A stretch of 29,888 nucleotides of DNA, taken from assembly GCA_034432795.1 (NCBI GenBank), contig DAOUBF010000087.1, forward strand, positions 1 through 29,888, written 5' to 3'. Of the stretch, positions 17,538 through 25,728 are shown piece by piece. This stretch comes from DAOUBF01 sp034432795. Lineage in GTDB: Bacteria; Chloroflexota; Anaerolineae; DSLN01. The notes below the pieces were generated by a model. The model did not search any database. It was given only the letters and a program-made list of their open reading frames with translations, and was not told where the DNA came from. A program made the position numbers and the translations under genes. Within the stretch, counting starts at the first letter, position 1. Each line of letters begins with the position of its first letter.

Positions 17538-18890
17538 TCAGAACTCGGTGGCGCCGGTGAACAGGAAACTGCGCAGCTTCAGCGCCGGGACGCAGGTGGA
17601 GCCTGCCCAGTCACCCATCAGGCGGGTCTCGCGCCCGATCATCTCCACCCCAGCCAGGGCCTGGACATAGGATTGGGTGAAGCGCAGGTTTTTGATGGGG
17701 TAGGCCAGTTCGCCGTTTTCAATGAAGAACGTGCCGTCGCGGGTCATACCGGTGACGATGGCGTCACGCGGGTGGACCATGCGCGTATACCAGTGGCGCG
17801 TGACATAGATGCCGCGCTCGGTGGAGGCGATCATCTCATCCACGCTGGCCTCGCCGGGGGCCAGGAACAGGTGCTGAGGCATGGGGCCTGCCCCCAGGAG
17901 CATCGGGTTGAAGGGGAACAGCGCGTGGCCGGTGGTGCGCTTCCCTGGCTCGCGGGCTGCCGTGAGCCGGTCGTACACTGGCCCCAGGGCCACGCCCTGC
18001 CGCACGATCTCCACGCGCTGGCGGGGCATCCCCTCGCCGTCAAAAGGCAAGGGCAGCCCACGCACATCGTTCCCGTCGTCCCAGATGGACACGGACGGAC
18101 TCATCAGTTGCTGGCCGAGGCGACCGCTCAGCCAGCTTCGGCCCTCCTGGACGGCGGTGGCGCCCATGCCATGATAGGCCAGCATCTCCAGCAGGTCGGA
18201 GACGGCATAGGTATCCAGGACGACCGGGTATTCGCCGGGGGGCAGTTGGCGCGGCAGGCGGCTGTTCAGCGCCTTGGTGAGGGCTTCAGCGCCCAGCGCC
18301 TCGGTGTTCAGTTCGCCCACGCGCCAGGCGCTCTGCTGCGCCCAGCCGGAACTGTCCTCGCTCATCACCACGATTTGCAGGTCGGCGTGGGTGGTGGGGA
18401 AGTAGGCGAACAGGCCCAGCGAATTGGCCACGCTGATCTCGTGGATGGCGGTCTGAAAGGCGCCGAAAGCGAGCAGGCCGTTCTCCGCCGTGCGGCGGCA
18501 GATCGCTTCAACCGCTCGCGCGCGCGCTTCTGGCGTGAAGGCTGCGGTGGCCTCGTCAAAGGCTTCCACAGCGGGGATGGGCTGCGGCTGAGGCAGACCG
18601 GGGAAATCGGGGTTCTCCGGTTGCAGCCGGGCCAGCGCCAGCGCGTTGGCGGCAGCCGCGGCCAGGCCCGCCTCGCTCAGGTCATTGGTCACGCTCGCGC
18701 CCACCCGCTTGCCCACGACGGCCCGCAGGCTGAGCAGCGTGTTGTGCTCGTTGACGTTCTGATGGATGCTATTGTTGGCGAAGCGCGTCAGGTAAGTATC
18801 GTGGACGAACAGGACGGCTTCGGTCTGCTCGGCCTGGGAAAGCGCGAGGGCACGCTGGAGAATGGCTTGTATCTGGGTTGGGCCTAACAT
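17538..18890 (-). CDS. tldE: TldE/PmbA-type peptidase partner subunit
   Basis: 450 residues from the ATG at 18890, chosen because AAGGAG precedes it by five bases; a longer frame upstream has no signal. TldE (PmbA) forms a heterodimer with TldD, which carries the zinc site. In known cases the pair degrades or trims unstructured peptides, for example microcin B17 precursor and CcdA antitoxin. Consistent with the non-catalytic role, no HExxxH motif is present. Family features include the N-terminal TRFANNSIHQNVNEHN, GKRVGASVTND, and a late region TERGIYVTRHWYTRMVHPRD with GMTRDGTFFIENGELAYPIK. It is the last gene of the operon that starts with tldD, 19 bases after the second XRE/LSm gene. Confidence 0.9.
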   Translation of the reverse strand: MLGPTQIQAILQRALALSQAEQTEAVLFVHDTYLTRFANNSIHQNVNEHNTLLSLRAVVGKRVGASVTNDLSEAGLAAAAANALALARLQPENPDFPGLPQPQPIPAVEAFDEATAAFTPEARARAVEAICRRTAENGLLAFGAFQTAIHEISVANSLGLFAYFPTTHADLQIVVMSEDSSGWAQQSAWRVGELNTEALGAEALTKALNSRLPRQLPPGEYPVVLDTYAVSDLLEMLAYHGMGATAVQEGRSWLSGRLGQQLMSPSVSIWDDGNDVRGLPLPFDGEGMPRQRVEIVRQGVALGPVYDRLTAAREPGKRTTGHALFPFNPMLLGAGPMPQHLFLAPGEASVDEMIASTERGIYVTRHWYTRMVHPRDAIVTGMTRDGTFFIENGELAYPIKNLRFTQSYVQALAGVEMIGRETRLMGDWAGSTCVPALKLRSFLFTGATEF

Positions 18891-18909
18891 CCGGACTCCT
18901 TCTGTCTGA

Positions 18910-19377
18910 TTACTGACGACTGGCGATTGAGGACTGATCTGGTGGGGCGCCTGTGCTCTGCTCGCCTTCTGCTGTGGCCGGTTCCCAGTCAATCACCGCG
19001 TGGCGCTGCACCACCAGCAGTTCCCCTTCGTCCGGTTGCAGGCCAGCGGCGCCCAGGTCCCACCACATCACTTTGCCGGTCAGGGTTTCGCCGGAGCGCA
19101 GGTGCAGGTGCACGCGCTTCCCATGTTGCAGGGCCTCTTCCAGGAAGCGGCTGAGCGCCTTGCGATAGCGCGCCCGATGCCACTTGAGTTCTTCAACGGA
19201 GACCTGGAAATAAGCGGCGAGCTTTTCCAGCAGGGCGTCGTCGCCGATCTCGCGGTAACGTTGCTCAATCTCGCGCAGGGGGGTGGTGCGCTCCAGGCCA
19301 ATTGCCTGGGCGATCTCGCGCGTGGAGGGGCCCCCCTTCATGGCGCGTAGAAAGCGCAGTTGGTCACCCAGACTCAT
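18910..19377 (-). CDS. XRE-type helix-turn-helix protein with Hfq/LSm-like C-terminal domain (second of pair)
   Basis: 155 residues. Residues about 1-65 look like an XRE helix-turn-helix (LGDQLRFLRAMKGG, STREIAQAIGLERTTPLREIEQ, then LLEKLAAYFQVSVEEL). Residues about 86-132 match the Sm fold as seen in Hfq: HGKRVHLHLRSGETLTGKVM with the NG/SG turn and Gly, then a VVQRHAVIDWEP strand resembling the Hfq KHAIS segment. The start codon overlaps the stop of the first gene of the pair (ATGA). Domain assignments are by eye; RNA or DNA binding is inferred. It lies between tldD and tldE in one operon, so a function linked to the protease is likely. Confidence 0.65.
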   Translation of the reverse strand: MSLGDQLRFLRAMKGGPSTREIAQAIGLERTTPLREIEQRYREIGDDALLEKLAAYFQVSVEELKWHRARYRKALSRFLEEALQHGKRVHLHLRSGETLTGKVMWWDLGAAGLQPDEGELLVVQRHAVIDWEPATAEGEQSTGAPPDQSSIASRQ

Positions 19378-20321
19378 GGCGTCTCTCCTGTAGGCGTTGT
19401 GGTTTCGGTGCTTCCGTCCCCTTCACCTGGGGATTCTGCTGCGCGTTCGGGTGCGCCCACGCTGCGGTAGTAGGCAATTGCCAGCTTCTGCAGGTTGACC
19501 TCCGTCCCGTCGTCCTGGCGGATCACAATGTTGTATGGGCCAAAGCCGACCAGGTGTCCCTCAAAGGTTTCGCCGTTGAACAACTTGAACCACAGGCGCG
19601 TGCCGGCCTGCTGGTGTCGGGTCAGATAGGCGGCCTCAAAGCCATCCACGCTCTCCGGCAGGTGGGCGCGGTGGCGCGTCTCGCCGGAAGGTGCTGGGGG
19701 CGGGGCGGCCCCAGCCATCGCGGCCCGGCGTTCGCGCAGGCGGCGCTGGTATTCGCCCAGCCAGCGCCGGGCCTCCTGGAAGTTCAGTTGGTCCACCGGC
19801 TTGCCGATCTCGGCTTCCAGCGCGGCCCGGTCCTGGCCCAGCTTGCCTGCCAGCCCCAGGAGATGGGTGATCTGGGTGGGGCGCGCCGGTGCGGGCTGGG
19901 CGGGCGGTTTGCGGGCTTTGGCCGGGCGCTCTGCTGGGGCGGGCTGTTCTGCGGGTGGGCGCGCCGGTGCGGGTGCAGGGCGCTCGGCTGATGGCGGTGC
20001 GGGCGGGGGCTGTTCCGGCGCTCGCTCAACGGCGGGGGCCGGGCGCGCGGGCAGTGCTGCCGGGCGGGCCGGTGGCGCGGCTTCGGCGGGCGGTCGGGGC
20101 GGCTCTGCAGGGCGCGGTGGTGGCGGCGGCTCGGACAGGTCTTTGATGTCCCACTCTTCCACAAACAGCGCGCGGGCCAGCTTGGGCAGGTCTGCGCTGC
20201 GGATAGGGCGCTTGCCCGCCTCGTATTCCTGGATGACGGCCACCGGGATGCCGCTCTTGGCCGCCAGTTGCTGCACAGTCATCCCTTTACGTTGGCGAAG
20301 CTTCCACAGGTCCTCTGCCAT
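19374..20321 (-). CDS. XRE-type helix-turn-helix protein with Pro/Ala linker and Hfq/LSm-like domain (first of pair)
   Basis: 315 residues. The N-terminal XRE helix-turn-helix (about 4-55) reads LWKLRQRKGMTVQQLAAKSG, IPVAVIQEYEAGKRPI. A very Pro/Ala/Arg-rich linker follows (about 64-150). A short helical module (about 150-200) includes EIGKPVDQLNFQEARRWLGE, reminiscent of the GK-L-EA-L modules at the ends of some recombination proteins. An Sm/Hfq-like domain (about 236-288) is well visible: LWFKLFNGETFEGHLVGFGP, then YNIVIRQDDGTEVNLQKLAI, where NG, G, F, N and K-x-A-I follow the Hfq pattern. The ATG has AGGGGGG ahead of it and lies 13 bases after tldD. The disordered linker could be a protease substrate (inference). 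Confidence 0.65.
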   Translation of the reverse strand: MAEDLWKLRQRKGMTVQQLAAKSGIPVAVIQEYEAGKRPIRSADLPKLARALFVEEWDIKDLSEPPPPPRPAEPPRPPAEAAPPARPAALPARPAPAVERAPEQPPPAPPSAERPAPAPARPPAEQPAPAERPAKARKPPAQPAPARPTQITHLLGLAGKLGQDRAALEAEIGKPVDQLNFQEARRWLGEYQRRLRERRAAMAGAAPPPAPSGETRHRAHLPESVDGFEAAYLTRHQQAGTRLWFKLFNGETFEGHLVGFGPYNIVIRQDDGTEVNLQKLAIAYYRSVGAPERAAESPGEGDGSTETTTPTGETP

Positions 20322-20334
20322 AAGTCCCCCCTGG

Positions 20335-21780
20335 TTACCTCTGAATCACACCCACCTGCACATGGCGGAAGCGCGCTGGCGCTGCGCCATGGCCGGTGTG
20401 GGCAATCTGGGTGGGCTGGCCCTTGCCACAGTTGGGTGTGCCCCACATGACCCAGTGATCGGCGTTGCACACAGCGTCGCACGCGGCCCAGAATTGGGGC
20501 GTGATGCCCGTGTAGGTGGCGTTCTTGATCAGGCGACCCAGCTTGCCCTTCTTGATCTCATAGGCGATCTCGGTGCCGAACTGGAAATTCAGCCGCTTGT
20601 CGTCAATGCTCCAGGAGCGGTTGGTTTCCATGTACAGGCCCTCATCGGTATCGGCGATCAGGTCGTCAAGGGTCCATGTGCCCGGCTCCAGGCTGACATT
20701 GGTCATGCGGACGAGGGGGATGCGGTTCCAACCGGAGGCGCGCATACACCCGTTAGAGACCAGGCCCAGCCGTGCCGCCGTCTCCCGCGACATGAGATAG
20801 CCGACAAACAGGCCATCGCGCACAATGGGGGTGGATGAGGCGGGCACGCCTTCGTCGTCCCAGCCAAACGTGCCCAGGCCATAGGGGCGGATGGCGTCGG
20901 CGGTCAGGTTCACGACCTCCGAGCCGTAGCGGAACGTGCCCAGCTTCTCCGGCGTGAGAAAGCTGGTGCCGGCATAGGCTGCCTCGCTGCCGAACACGCG
21001 GTCCAGTTCAATCGGGTGGCCGCAGGACTCGTGAATCTGGAGGGCCAATTGGGCGCTGCCCAGGATCACGGTGGTCACGGTGCTGGGGCAGGGGGCTGCC
21101 GACAGTAGGGCAACGGCCTCAGCGCCGATGCGCTCGGCATTACCCGGCAGGTCCACCTCCTCCACCATCTCCCAGCCGGCAGTGACCTGATGGCGGCCAA
21201 TGGAGTTGGGGTAAGAGCGGGTCTGGACCTCATTGCCATCCACGGCTGTGGCGGTGATGCCGCACCCGGTCTCAATCAGCTCCTGTTCAACGTAGGCCCC
21301 CTCACTATTGGCAAAGGTTTTGCGGGTGCGTTGTGCGACCAGGCTGCCGCGGGCGACCTTGACGCTGGGATGGCGGCGCATGGCTGTCGTCGCCGCCAAC
21401 AGCGTCTCCACCTTCTTTTCTACAGGCACGCTGAAGGGGTCAATCTTGATCGGGGTGCGATAGCTGCCCCGGCTGGTCACCGGCGGGCCTAAATCCACCG
21501 GGTCGCCGCTGAGAACTGCGCTGGCCTGGGCGATCTCCAGCGCCAGGCGAGTGACGCGGTCCACCTCGTCGGGCGTGATCGTGGCACTGGAGGCGAAGCC
21601 CCAGGCGTTCTTGACCAGGACGCGCACCCCGAAGCCCAGGCTTTCGCTGTTCATCAGCACCTCAACGTGCTGGTCGCGCACGGCGACGGTCTCGGTGACC
21701 TCGTGGATCAGGCGCACATCTGCGTAGGTGGCGCCACCTAATTGCGCCAGGTTCAATACCCGGTCAGTGAGATCGTTCAA
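20335..21780 (-). CDS. tldD: Zinc metallopeptidase subunit TldD
   Basis: 481 residues. TldD is the zinc-bearing half of the TldD/TldE heterodimer, which cleaves unfolded peptides inside a closed cavity. The HExxxH zinc motif is intact: QIHESCGHPIELDRVFGSEA, with His250, Glu251 and His255. The C-terminal ligand region MWGTPNCGKGQPTQ (Cys near 451) and SNGCMRASGWNRIPLVRMTN are also present. I place the start at the TTG at 21780, 8 bases after GGGAGGAG. A GTG at 21801 would put this ribosome binding site inside the frame. It is the first gene of tldD - XRE/LSm - XRE/LSm - tldE. A family C repeat lies about 30 bases upstream. Confidence 0.93.
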   Translation of the reverse strand: MNDLTDRVLNLAQLGGATYADVRLIHEVTETVAVRDQHVEVLMNSESLGFGVRVLVKNAWGFASSATITPDEVDRVTRLALEIAQASAVLSGDPVDLGPPVTSRGSYRTPIKIDPFSVPVEKKVETLLAATTAMRRHPSVKVARGSLVAQRTRKTFANSEGAYVEQELIETGCGITATAVDGNEVQTRSYPNSIGRHQVTAGWEMVEEVDLPGNAERIGAEAVALLSAAPCPSTVTTVILGSAQLALQIHESCGHPIELDRVFGSEAAYAGTSFLTPEKLGTFRYGSEVVNLTADAIRPYGLGTFGWDDEGVPASSTPIVRDGLFVGYLMSRETAARLGLVSNGCMRASGWNRIPLVRMTNVSLEPGTWTLDDLIADTDEGLYMETNRSWSIDDKRLNFQFGTEIAYEIKKGKLGRLIKNATYTGITPQFWAACDAVCNADHWVMWGTPNCGKGQPTQIAHTGHGAAPARFRHVQVGVIQR

Positions 21781-21812
21781 TGTCGGTTCTCCTCCCCTCA
21801 CGCTATCTATTT

Positions 21813-21863
21813 CCTTGATTCCTGTCGCCGAAGGCGACGTTGTGAAATAATCCGTTGGGTACC
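21813..21863 (+). repeat. Hairpin repeat, family C, copy 3
   Basis: The stem is GTCGCC (21824-21829) with GGCGAC (21833-21838) around GAA, then TTGTGAAATAATCCGTTG and GGTACC. It lies upstream of tldD and in the same orientation as copy 2 downstream of tldE, so the two bracket the operon. Confidence 0.85.
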
Positions 21864-21909
21864 ATACATTAACATTACATTCTTAGCCCCGGTCTGGTTT
21901 GACCTTTGC

Positions 21910-21938
21910 TTGTCACCTGGATACAATTGATTTATAGT
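21910..21938 (+). promoter_or_regulatory. Sigma-70-type promoter for the FmdB-like gene
   Basis: TTGTCA (21910-21915), a 17-bp spacer and TATAGT (21933-21938) make the best -35/-10 pair in the window. Transcription would start near 21945, followed by the ribosome binding site TGAGGTGA (21950-21957). Confidence 0.75.
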
Positions 21939-21964
21939 GATGCTGCCTGTTGAGGTGACACGCC

Positions 21965-22192
21965 ATGCCTTTATACGAGTATTACTGCTCTGATTGTAAC
22001 ACCAAATTTGACGCTTTGCGACCGATGGCCAAAGCCGACGATCCTATCCCGTGCCCGAATTGCGAGAGCCTGCACACAGCGCGGGCGATCTCGCTGTTCG
22101 CCGCGTTTAGCAGCGGTGCTGCCGTTGCGGGCACAGGCGGCGGTTGCGCCACCTGCGGCACGCACGCCTGTAGTACCTGTGGGAGCCATTGA
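21965..22192 (+). CDS. FmdB-family zinc ribbon protein
   Basis: 75 residues. The N-terminus MPLYEYYCSDCNTKFDALRP and the following CPNC form the FmdB-type zinc ribbon (Cys8, Cys11, Cys30 and Cys33 region), the family of small regulatory zinc proteins. The tail is Gly/Ala-rich and adds a CATCGTHACSTC segment with more Cys and His. The function is not established; the family name comes from a formamidase-associated regulator. It has a good promoter, a ribosome binding site, and a strong terminator 48 bases after the stop, so it is monocistronic. Confidence 0.85.
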   Translation: MPLYEYYCSDCNTKFDALRPMAKADDPIPCPNCESLHTARAISLFAAFSSGAAVAGTGGGCATCGTHACSTCGSH

Positions 22193-22240
22193 GCTGGCTG
22201 AGACCTGAGATAGCGAGGCCATTGAGCGTATTCACATGCA

Positions 22241-22277
22241 AAAGAGCGGTCATCCATCGTGAGGATGACCGCTCTTT
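22241..22277. terminator. Strong bidirectional terminator
   Basis: A perfect 15-bp stem (AAAGAGCGGTCATCC at 22241-22255 with its complement at 22263-22277) and a 7-nt loop, followed by TATTTTA on the plus strand. The A-rich left flank gives U residues on the minus strand. It serves the FmdB-like gene and the converging pdh operon. Confidence 0.9.
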
Positions 22278-22317
22278 ATTTTAGCGAAATATGAGGAGAG
22301 CGCAATTCCGCAGGCAA

Positions 22318-23589
22318 TCACACGGCCAATCGCAGCGGCTGCTCCAGGATGCGCTTGAAGGCCTGCAGGAAGCGGGCCGCTTCCGCGCCATCGCTCACCC
22401 GGTGGTCCACCGAGATCGTGGCCTTCATGCGTGTGCCCACGCGCACCTCGCCGTCCACCACCACCGGCACCTCCTTCACCGCGCCGGTAGCCAGGATGGC
22501 GGCGTTGGGCGGGTTGATGATGGCGATGAAGCTGTCCACATCATACATCCCCAGGTTGCTGGTGGTGAAGGTGATGCCTTCAAAGTCCTCTGGCCGGTTT
22601 TTGCCCTCGCGGGTGCGGGCGATGATCTCCTTGGATTCCGCCGCGATCTGCGACAGGGACTTCTGGTCGGCGTTGCGGATCACGACGGTGGTCAGCCCAT
22701 CCTCCAGGGCCACGGCGATGCCGATGTTGATCTCCGGGTGGATGATGATCTTGTCGCCAGCAAAGGAGGCGTTCAGCCGGGGGAACTCGCGCAAGGCCAA
22801 CGCGGCCGCCTTGACGATCAGGTCGTTCACGGAGAGCTTGTGCGCGTCATCCAGCAGCGCATTGGCGTCCTGACGGAGTTTCATCGCCCCGGCCATGTCC
22901 ACCTCAATGGTGACGTAGAAGTGCGGCGCCTGCTTGGCGTCCACCATCCGCCGGGCGATAAGCTGGCGGATGCGGCTGAGCGGGCGCTCCTCGCCGAATG
23001 CAGGCGGCCTGACCGCTTCGGGTACGGGCGCAGGTGCAGGGGCAGGAGCGGGCGCCGGGCGCGGTTGCGCCAGGTAAGCTTCAATGTCGCGGCGGGTAAT
23101 GCGTCCGCCGGGGCCTGTGCCGGTCACCTGGCGGAGGTCCACCCCGTGTTCCGAGGCCAGCCGCCGGGCGACCGGCGAGGCTTTGATCTCCATAGGGAGC
23201 GCTTCGGCTGGGGGCGCTTCTGGCAGCGCCCGGCCATCGGGGCGCGTCGCGCCGGGAGCAGTGGGCGCGGCCCCCGCAGCCGCCTGGACAGGCGCTTGGG
23301 CTTCTTCGCCTTTTGCTGAGCGCTTAAGCGCCTCCAGGTCCACCGTCTCGTCGGGGGCGCCGATCACGGCGATAGGCTCGCCGATGGGCAGCACATCGCC
23401 TTCTCTGGCGAAGAGGCCCTTGATCACGCCACTGGCATAGGCCTCTACCTCTACCGTGGCCTTGTCGGTCTCAATCTCGGCGATCACCTCGCCTTTGTTT
23501 ACCGCCTCGCCTTCGCGCTTGAGCCACTTGACCAGCGTGCCCTCACGCATGTCAAAGCCCAGTTTAGGCATGGTCACAACTTCAGCCAT
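22318..23589 (-). CDS. pdhC: Dihydrolipoamide acetyltransferase (E2) of the pyruvate dehydrogenase complex
   Basis: 423 residues. This core subunit carries acetyl groups from E1 to CoA. One lipoyl domain (1-78) has EIETDKATVEVEA with the lipoylated Lys43. A Pro/Ala linker leads to a peripheral subunit-binding domain (about 136-173: SPVARRLASEHGVDLRQVTG). A second Ala-Pro repeat linker precedes the catalytic domain, which contains SVDHRVSDG (the DHR-x-x-DG active site) near the end. Third gene of the operon, 15 bases after pdhB. No E3 (lipoamide dehydrogenase) gene is in the window. A branched-chain 2-oxoacid or acetoin substrate cannot be excluded by sequence alone. Confidence 0.9.
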   Translation of the reverse strand: MAEVVTMPKLGFDMREGTLVKWLKREGEAVNKGEVIAEIETDKATVEVEAYASGVIKGLFAREGDVLPIGEPIAVIGAPDETVDLEALKRSAKGEEAQAPVQAAAGAAPTAPGATRPDGRALPEAPPAEALPMEIKASPVARRLASEHGVDLRQVTGTGPGGRITRRDIEAYLAQPRPAPAPAPAPAPVPEAVRPPAFGEERPLSRIRQLIARRMVDAKQAPHFYVTIEVDMAGAMKLRQDANALLDDAHKLSVNDLIVKAAALALREFPRLNASFAGDKIIIHPEINIGIAVALEDGLTTVVIRNADQKSLSQIAAESKEIIARTREGKNRPEDFEGITFTTSNLGMYDVDSFIAIINPPNAAILATGAVKEVPVVVDGEVRVGTRMKATISVDHRVSDGAEAARFLQAFKRILEQPLRLAV

Positions 23590-23604
23590 CGTTCCTCCAC
23601 GAGT

Positions 23605-24579
23605 TTACCACCCCATGTCCTTGACCGCCTTGACGATGTCGGCGACCTTGGGCAGGGCCATCTGCTCCAATTCGCGGTTGTAGGGCAGGGGCACCTCGGC
23701 CTGGGCGACACGGGCAATCGGCGCGTCCAGGTAGTCAAAGGCTTCCTCGTAGATGCGGGCCGCCACTTCCGCGCCGACGCCATAGGAGCGCCAGTCCTCC
23801 TCGGCGATCACCGCCCGGTTGGTCTTCTTGAACGATTCCAGGACCGGCTCCAGGTCCAACGGGCGCAACGTGCGCAGGTCAATGACCTCGGCCTCAATGC
23901 CCTCTTTGGCGAGTTCCTGGGCGGCTTCCAACGCCAGGAGCACCATCTTGGAGTAGGCGATGATGGTGACATCGCGTCCCCGGCGCTTGACCTCGGATTT
24001 GCCGATGGGCACAATGTAGTCGCCTTCAGGCACCTCGCCCCGCGTCGGGTAGAGCGTGGCGTGCTCAATGAAGAGCAGGGGGTCTTCCTGGCGCAGCGCG
24101 GCCTTGAGCAGGCCCTTGGCGTCGTAAGGCGTCGCCGGGGCGACGACCTTTAGGCCGGGGAAGTGGGCGAACAGGACCTCCAGGTTCTGCGAGTGGGTGG
24201 CGGCCAACTGCCGCCCGGCCCCGCCGACGGTGCGGATAACCACCGGGCAGGTGATCTGCCCGCCGAACATGGCATGGAGCTTGGCGGCGTGGTTGGCGAT
24301 CTGGTCCATCGCCAGCAGGGCGAAGTTGATTGTCATGAGTTCGGCCACAGGGCGCAGGCCGGCCATGGCCGCGCCCGCTGCCGCACCGACGATCACGCCC
24401 TCGGCAATCGGGGTGTCGCGGACGCGCTTTTCGCCAAAGTGGTCCAGGAAGCCGCGCGTTACGGCATAGGTGCCGCCCCACACGCCCACTTCCTCGCCCA
24501 TGATGAAGATGCGCTCATCGCGCTCCATCTCCTCCCACAGGGCCTGGCTGACGGCTTCACGATAGGTTATCGTAGGCAT
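23605..24579 (-). CDS. pdhB: Pyruvate dehydrogenase E1 component, beta subunit
   Basis: 324 residues, the usual length. It pairs with the alpha subunit to form the thiamine diphosphate enzyme that decarboxylates pyruvate. Signatures are MGEEVGVWGGTYAVTRGF (with the Glu that activates the cofactor), RDTPIAEGVIVGAAAGAAM, GAGRQLAATHSQNLEVLFAH, and IDLRTLRPLD near the C-terminus. It lies 18 bases after pdhA and 15 before pdhC, one operon. Confidence 0.93.
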   Translation of the reverse strand: MPTITYREAVSQALWEEMERDERIFIMGEEVGVWGGTYAVTRGFLDHFGEKRVRDTPIAEGVIVGAAAGAAMAGLRPVAELMTINFALLAMDQIANHAAKLHAMFGGQITCPVVIRTVGGAGRQLAATHSQNLEVLFAHFPGLKVVAPATPYDAKGLLKAALRQEDPLLFIEHATLYPTRGEVPEGDYIVPIGKSEVKRRGRDVTIIAYSKMVLLALEAAQELAKEGIEAEVIDLRTLRPLDLEPVLESFKKTNRAVIAEEDWRSYGVGAEVAARIYEEAFDYLDAPIARVAQAEVPLPYNRELEQMALPKVADIVKAVKDMGW

Positions 24580-24597
24580 GAGGTCCCTCTCTCCCGG

Positions 24598-25629
24598 TCA
24601 TGGATTGACATAAACGTGTTGCTGAATCATCTCCCAGGTGGGGTCGGGGCTTTCTTCAGCGAAGCGCACCGCCTCGGCCACTTCCATCTCCACGGCGGCG
24701 TCAATCTGCTCAAAATCCTTCTGCTTGGCGACGCCCCGGTCCAGAGCCAGTTTCTGCAGGCGGCCAATGGGGTCGTCTTCGCGCCAGCGGGCGACCTCTT
24801 CCGGCTCACGGTAGCGTTCGGGATCGCCCATGGAGTGGCCGCGGAAGCGATAGGTGAAGAACTCCAGCAGCATAGGCCCCTGGCCGGAGCGGACGTACTC
24901 CAATGCCTCCGCCGTCTTGGCCTTGACCTCCAGCACGTTCATGCCGTCGCCCTGCATGGCGGGCATGTTGTAGGCAGGGGCACGCTTGGCCACCTGGTCC
25001 ACCGCCGAGGCGCGCTCAATGGCCGTGCCCATGCCGTACCTGTTGTTCTCGCAGATCCACAGGACGGGCAGTTTCCACACGGACGCGAGGTTGAGGGCCT
25101 CATGGAAGTAGCCGATATTGGTGGCGCCTTCGCCGAAGTAGCACAGGACGCACCAGTCTTCTTCGCGGTATTTGGCCGCCAGTGCCAGCCCCACCGCCAG
25201 CGGCAAATGGCCGCCGACGATGGCGTAGCCGCCCCAGAAGTGTTTGCTGACATCGGCCATGTGCATGGACCCGCCCACGCCCTTGCTGACGCCGGTGGCC
25301 TTGCCCAACAGTTCGGCCATGACCGCGCCGGTGTCAATGCCCAGCGCCAGGGCATGGCCGTGGTCGCGATAGGCTGTGATCACATGGTCATCTTCGCGCT
25401 TGGCGGCCAGGGAGCCGACCGCGACAGCCTCCTGGCCGATGTACAGATGCAAGAAGCCCCCGATCTTGCCCTGAGCGTACAGTTCTGCCGCCTTCTCCTC
25501 AAAGCGGCGGATCAGGACCATCTTGCGGTACATATCCAGAATCTCGTTCTTGTCCAGCTTCTCCGCAGCCTTGCGCTGGTCCGACGGTCTGCGTACCCGC
25601 TGTTCTGCAGGCAAAGTTGCTTCAGTCAT
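24598..25629 (-). CDS. pdhA: Pyruvate dehydrogenase E1 component, alpha subunit
   Basis: 343 residues, the first gene of the operon. The thiamine diphosphate motif is FGEGATNIGYFHEALNLASV ending in CENNRYGMGT. ITAYRDHGHALALG and YRFRGHSMGDPERYR (the GHS-x-x-DP loop) are also typical of E1alpha. It catalyses the decarboxylation and reductive acetylation of E2 together with PdhB. The first 25 residues are basic and polar and are not conserved. The ATG at 25629 has AAGGGA six bases upstream. Promoter candidate: extended -10 at 25728-25720. Confidence 0.93.
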   Translation of the reverse strand: MTEATLPAEQRVRRPSDQRKAAEKLDKNEILDMYRKMVLIRRFEEKAAELYAQGKIGGFLHLYIGQEAVAVGSLAAKREDDHVITAYRDHGHALALGIDTGAVMAELLGKATGVSKGVGGSMHMADVSKHFWGGYAIVGGHLPLAVGLALAAKYREEDWCVLCYFGEGATNIGYFHEALNLASVWKLPVLWICENNRYGMGTAIERASAVDQVAKRAPAYNMPAMQGDGMNVLEVKAKTAEALEYVRSGQGPMLLEFFTYRFRGHSMGDPERYREPEEVARWREDDPIGRLQKLALDRGVAKQKDFEQIDAAVEMEVAEAVRFAEESPDPTWEMIQQHVYVNP

Positions 25630-25719
25630 GCGTTCCCTTCATCCTTTCTAACCGGATAGATGATCAGACATGGTTCCGCTCTATCCTTTGGCCGCGTTGC
25701 CCCATGAGGGACTATATCA

Positions 25720-25728
25720 AGTATAGCA
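25720..25728 (-). promoter_or_regulatory. Extended -10 promoter for the pdh operon
   Basis: On the minus strand TGC-TATACT reads at 25728-25720, giving a leader of about 85 nt before pdhA. No -35 box was recognised. Confidence 0.45.

Noticed and set aside
17673..18887. A 404-codon plus-strand frame opposite tldE
   Set aside because: It mirrors a conserved gene, has no family motifs and no ribosome binding site.
24163..25659. A 498-codon open frame on the plus strand across pdhA and pdhB
   Set aside because: It is antisense to clearly conserved PDH genes; its composition (His/Gly/Ala/Gln-rich) is that of a shadow frame in high-GC DNA.
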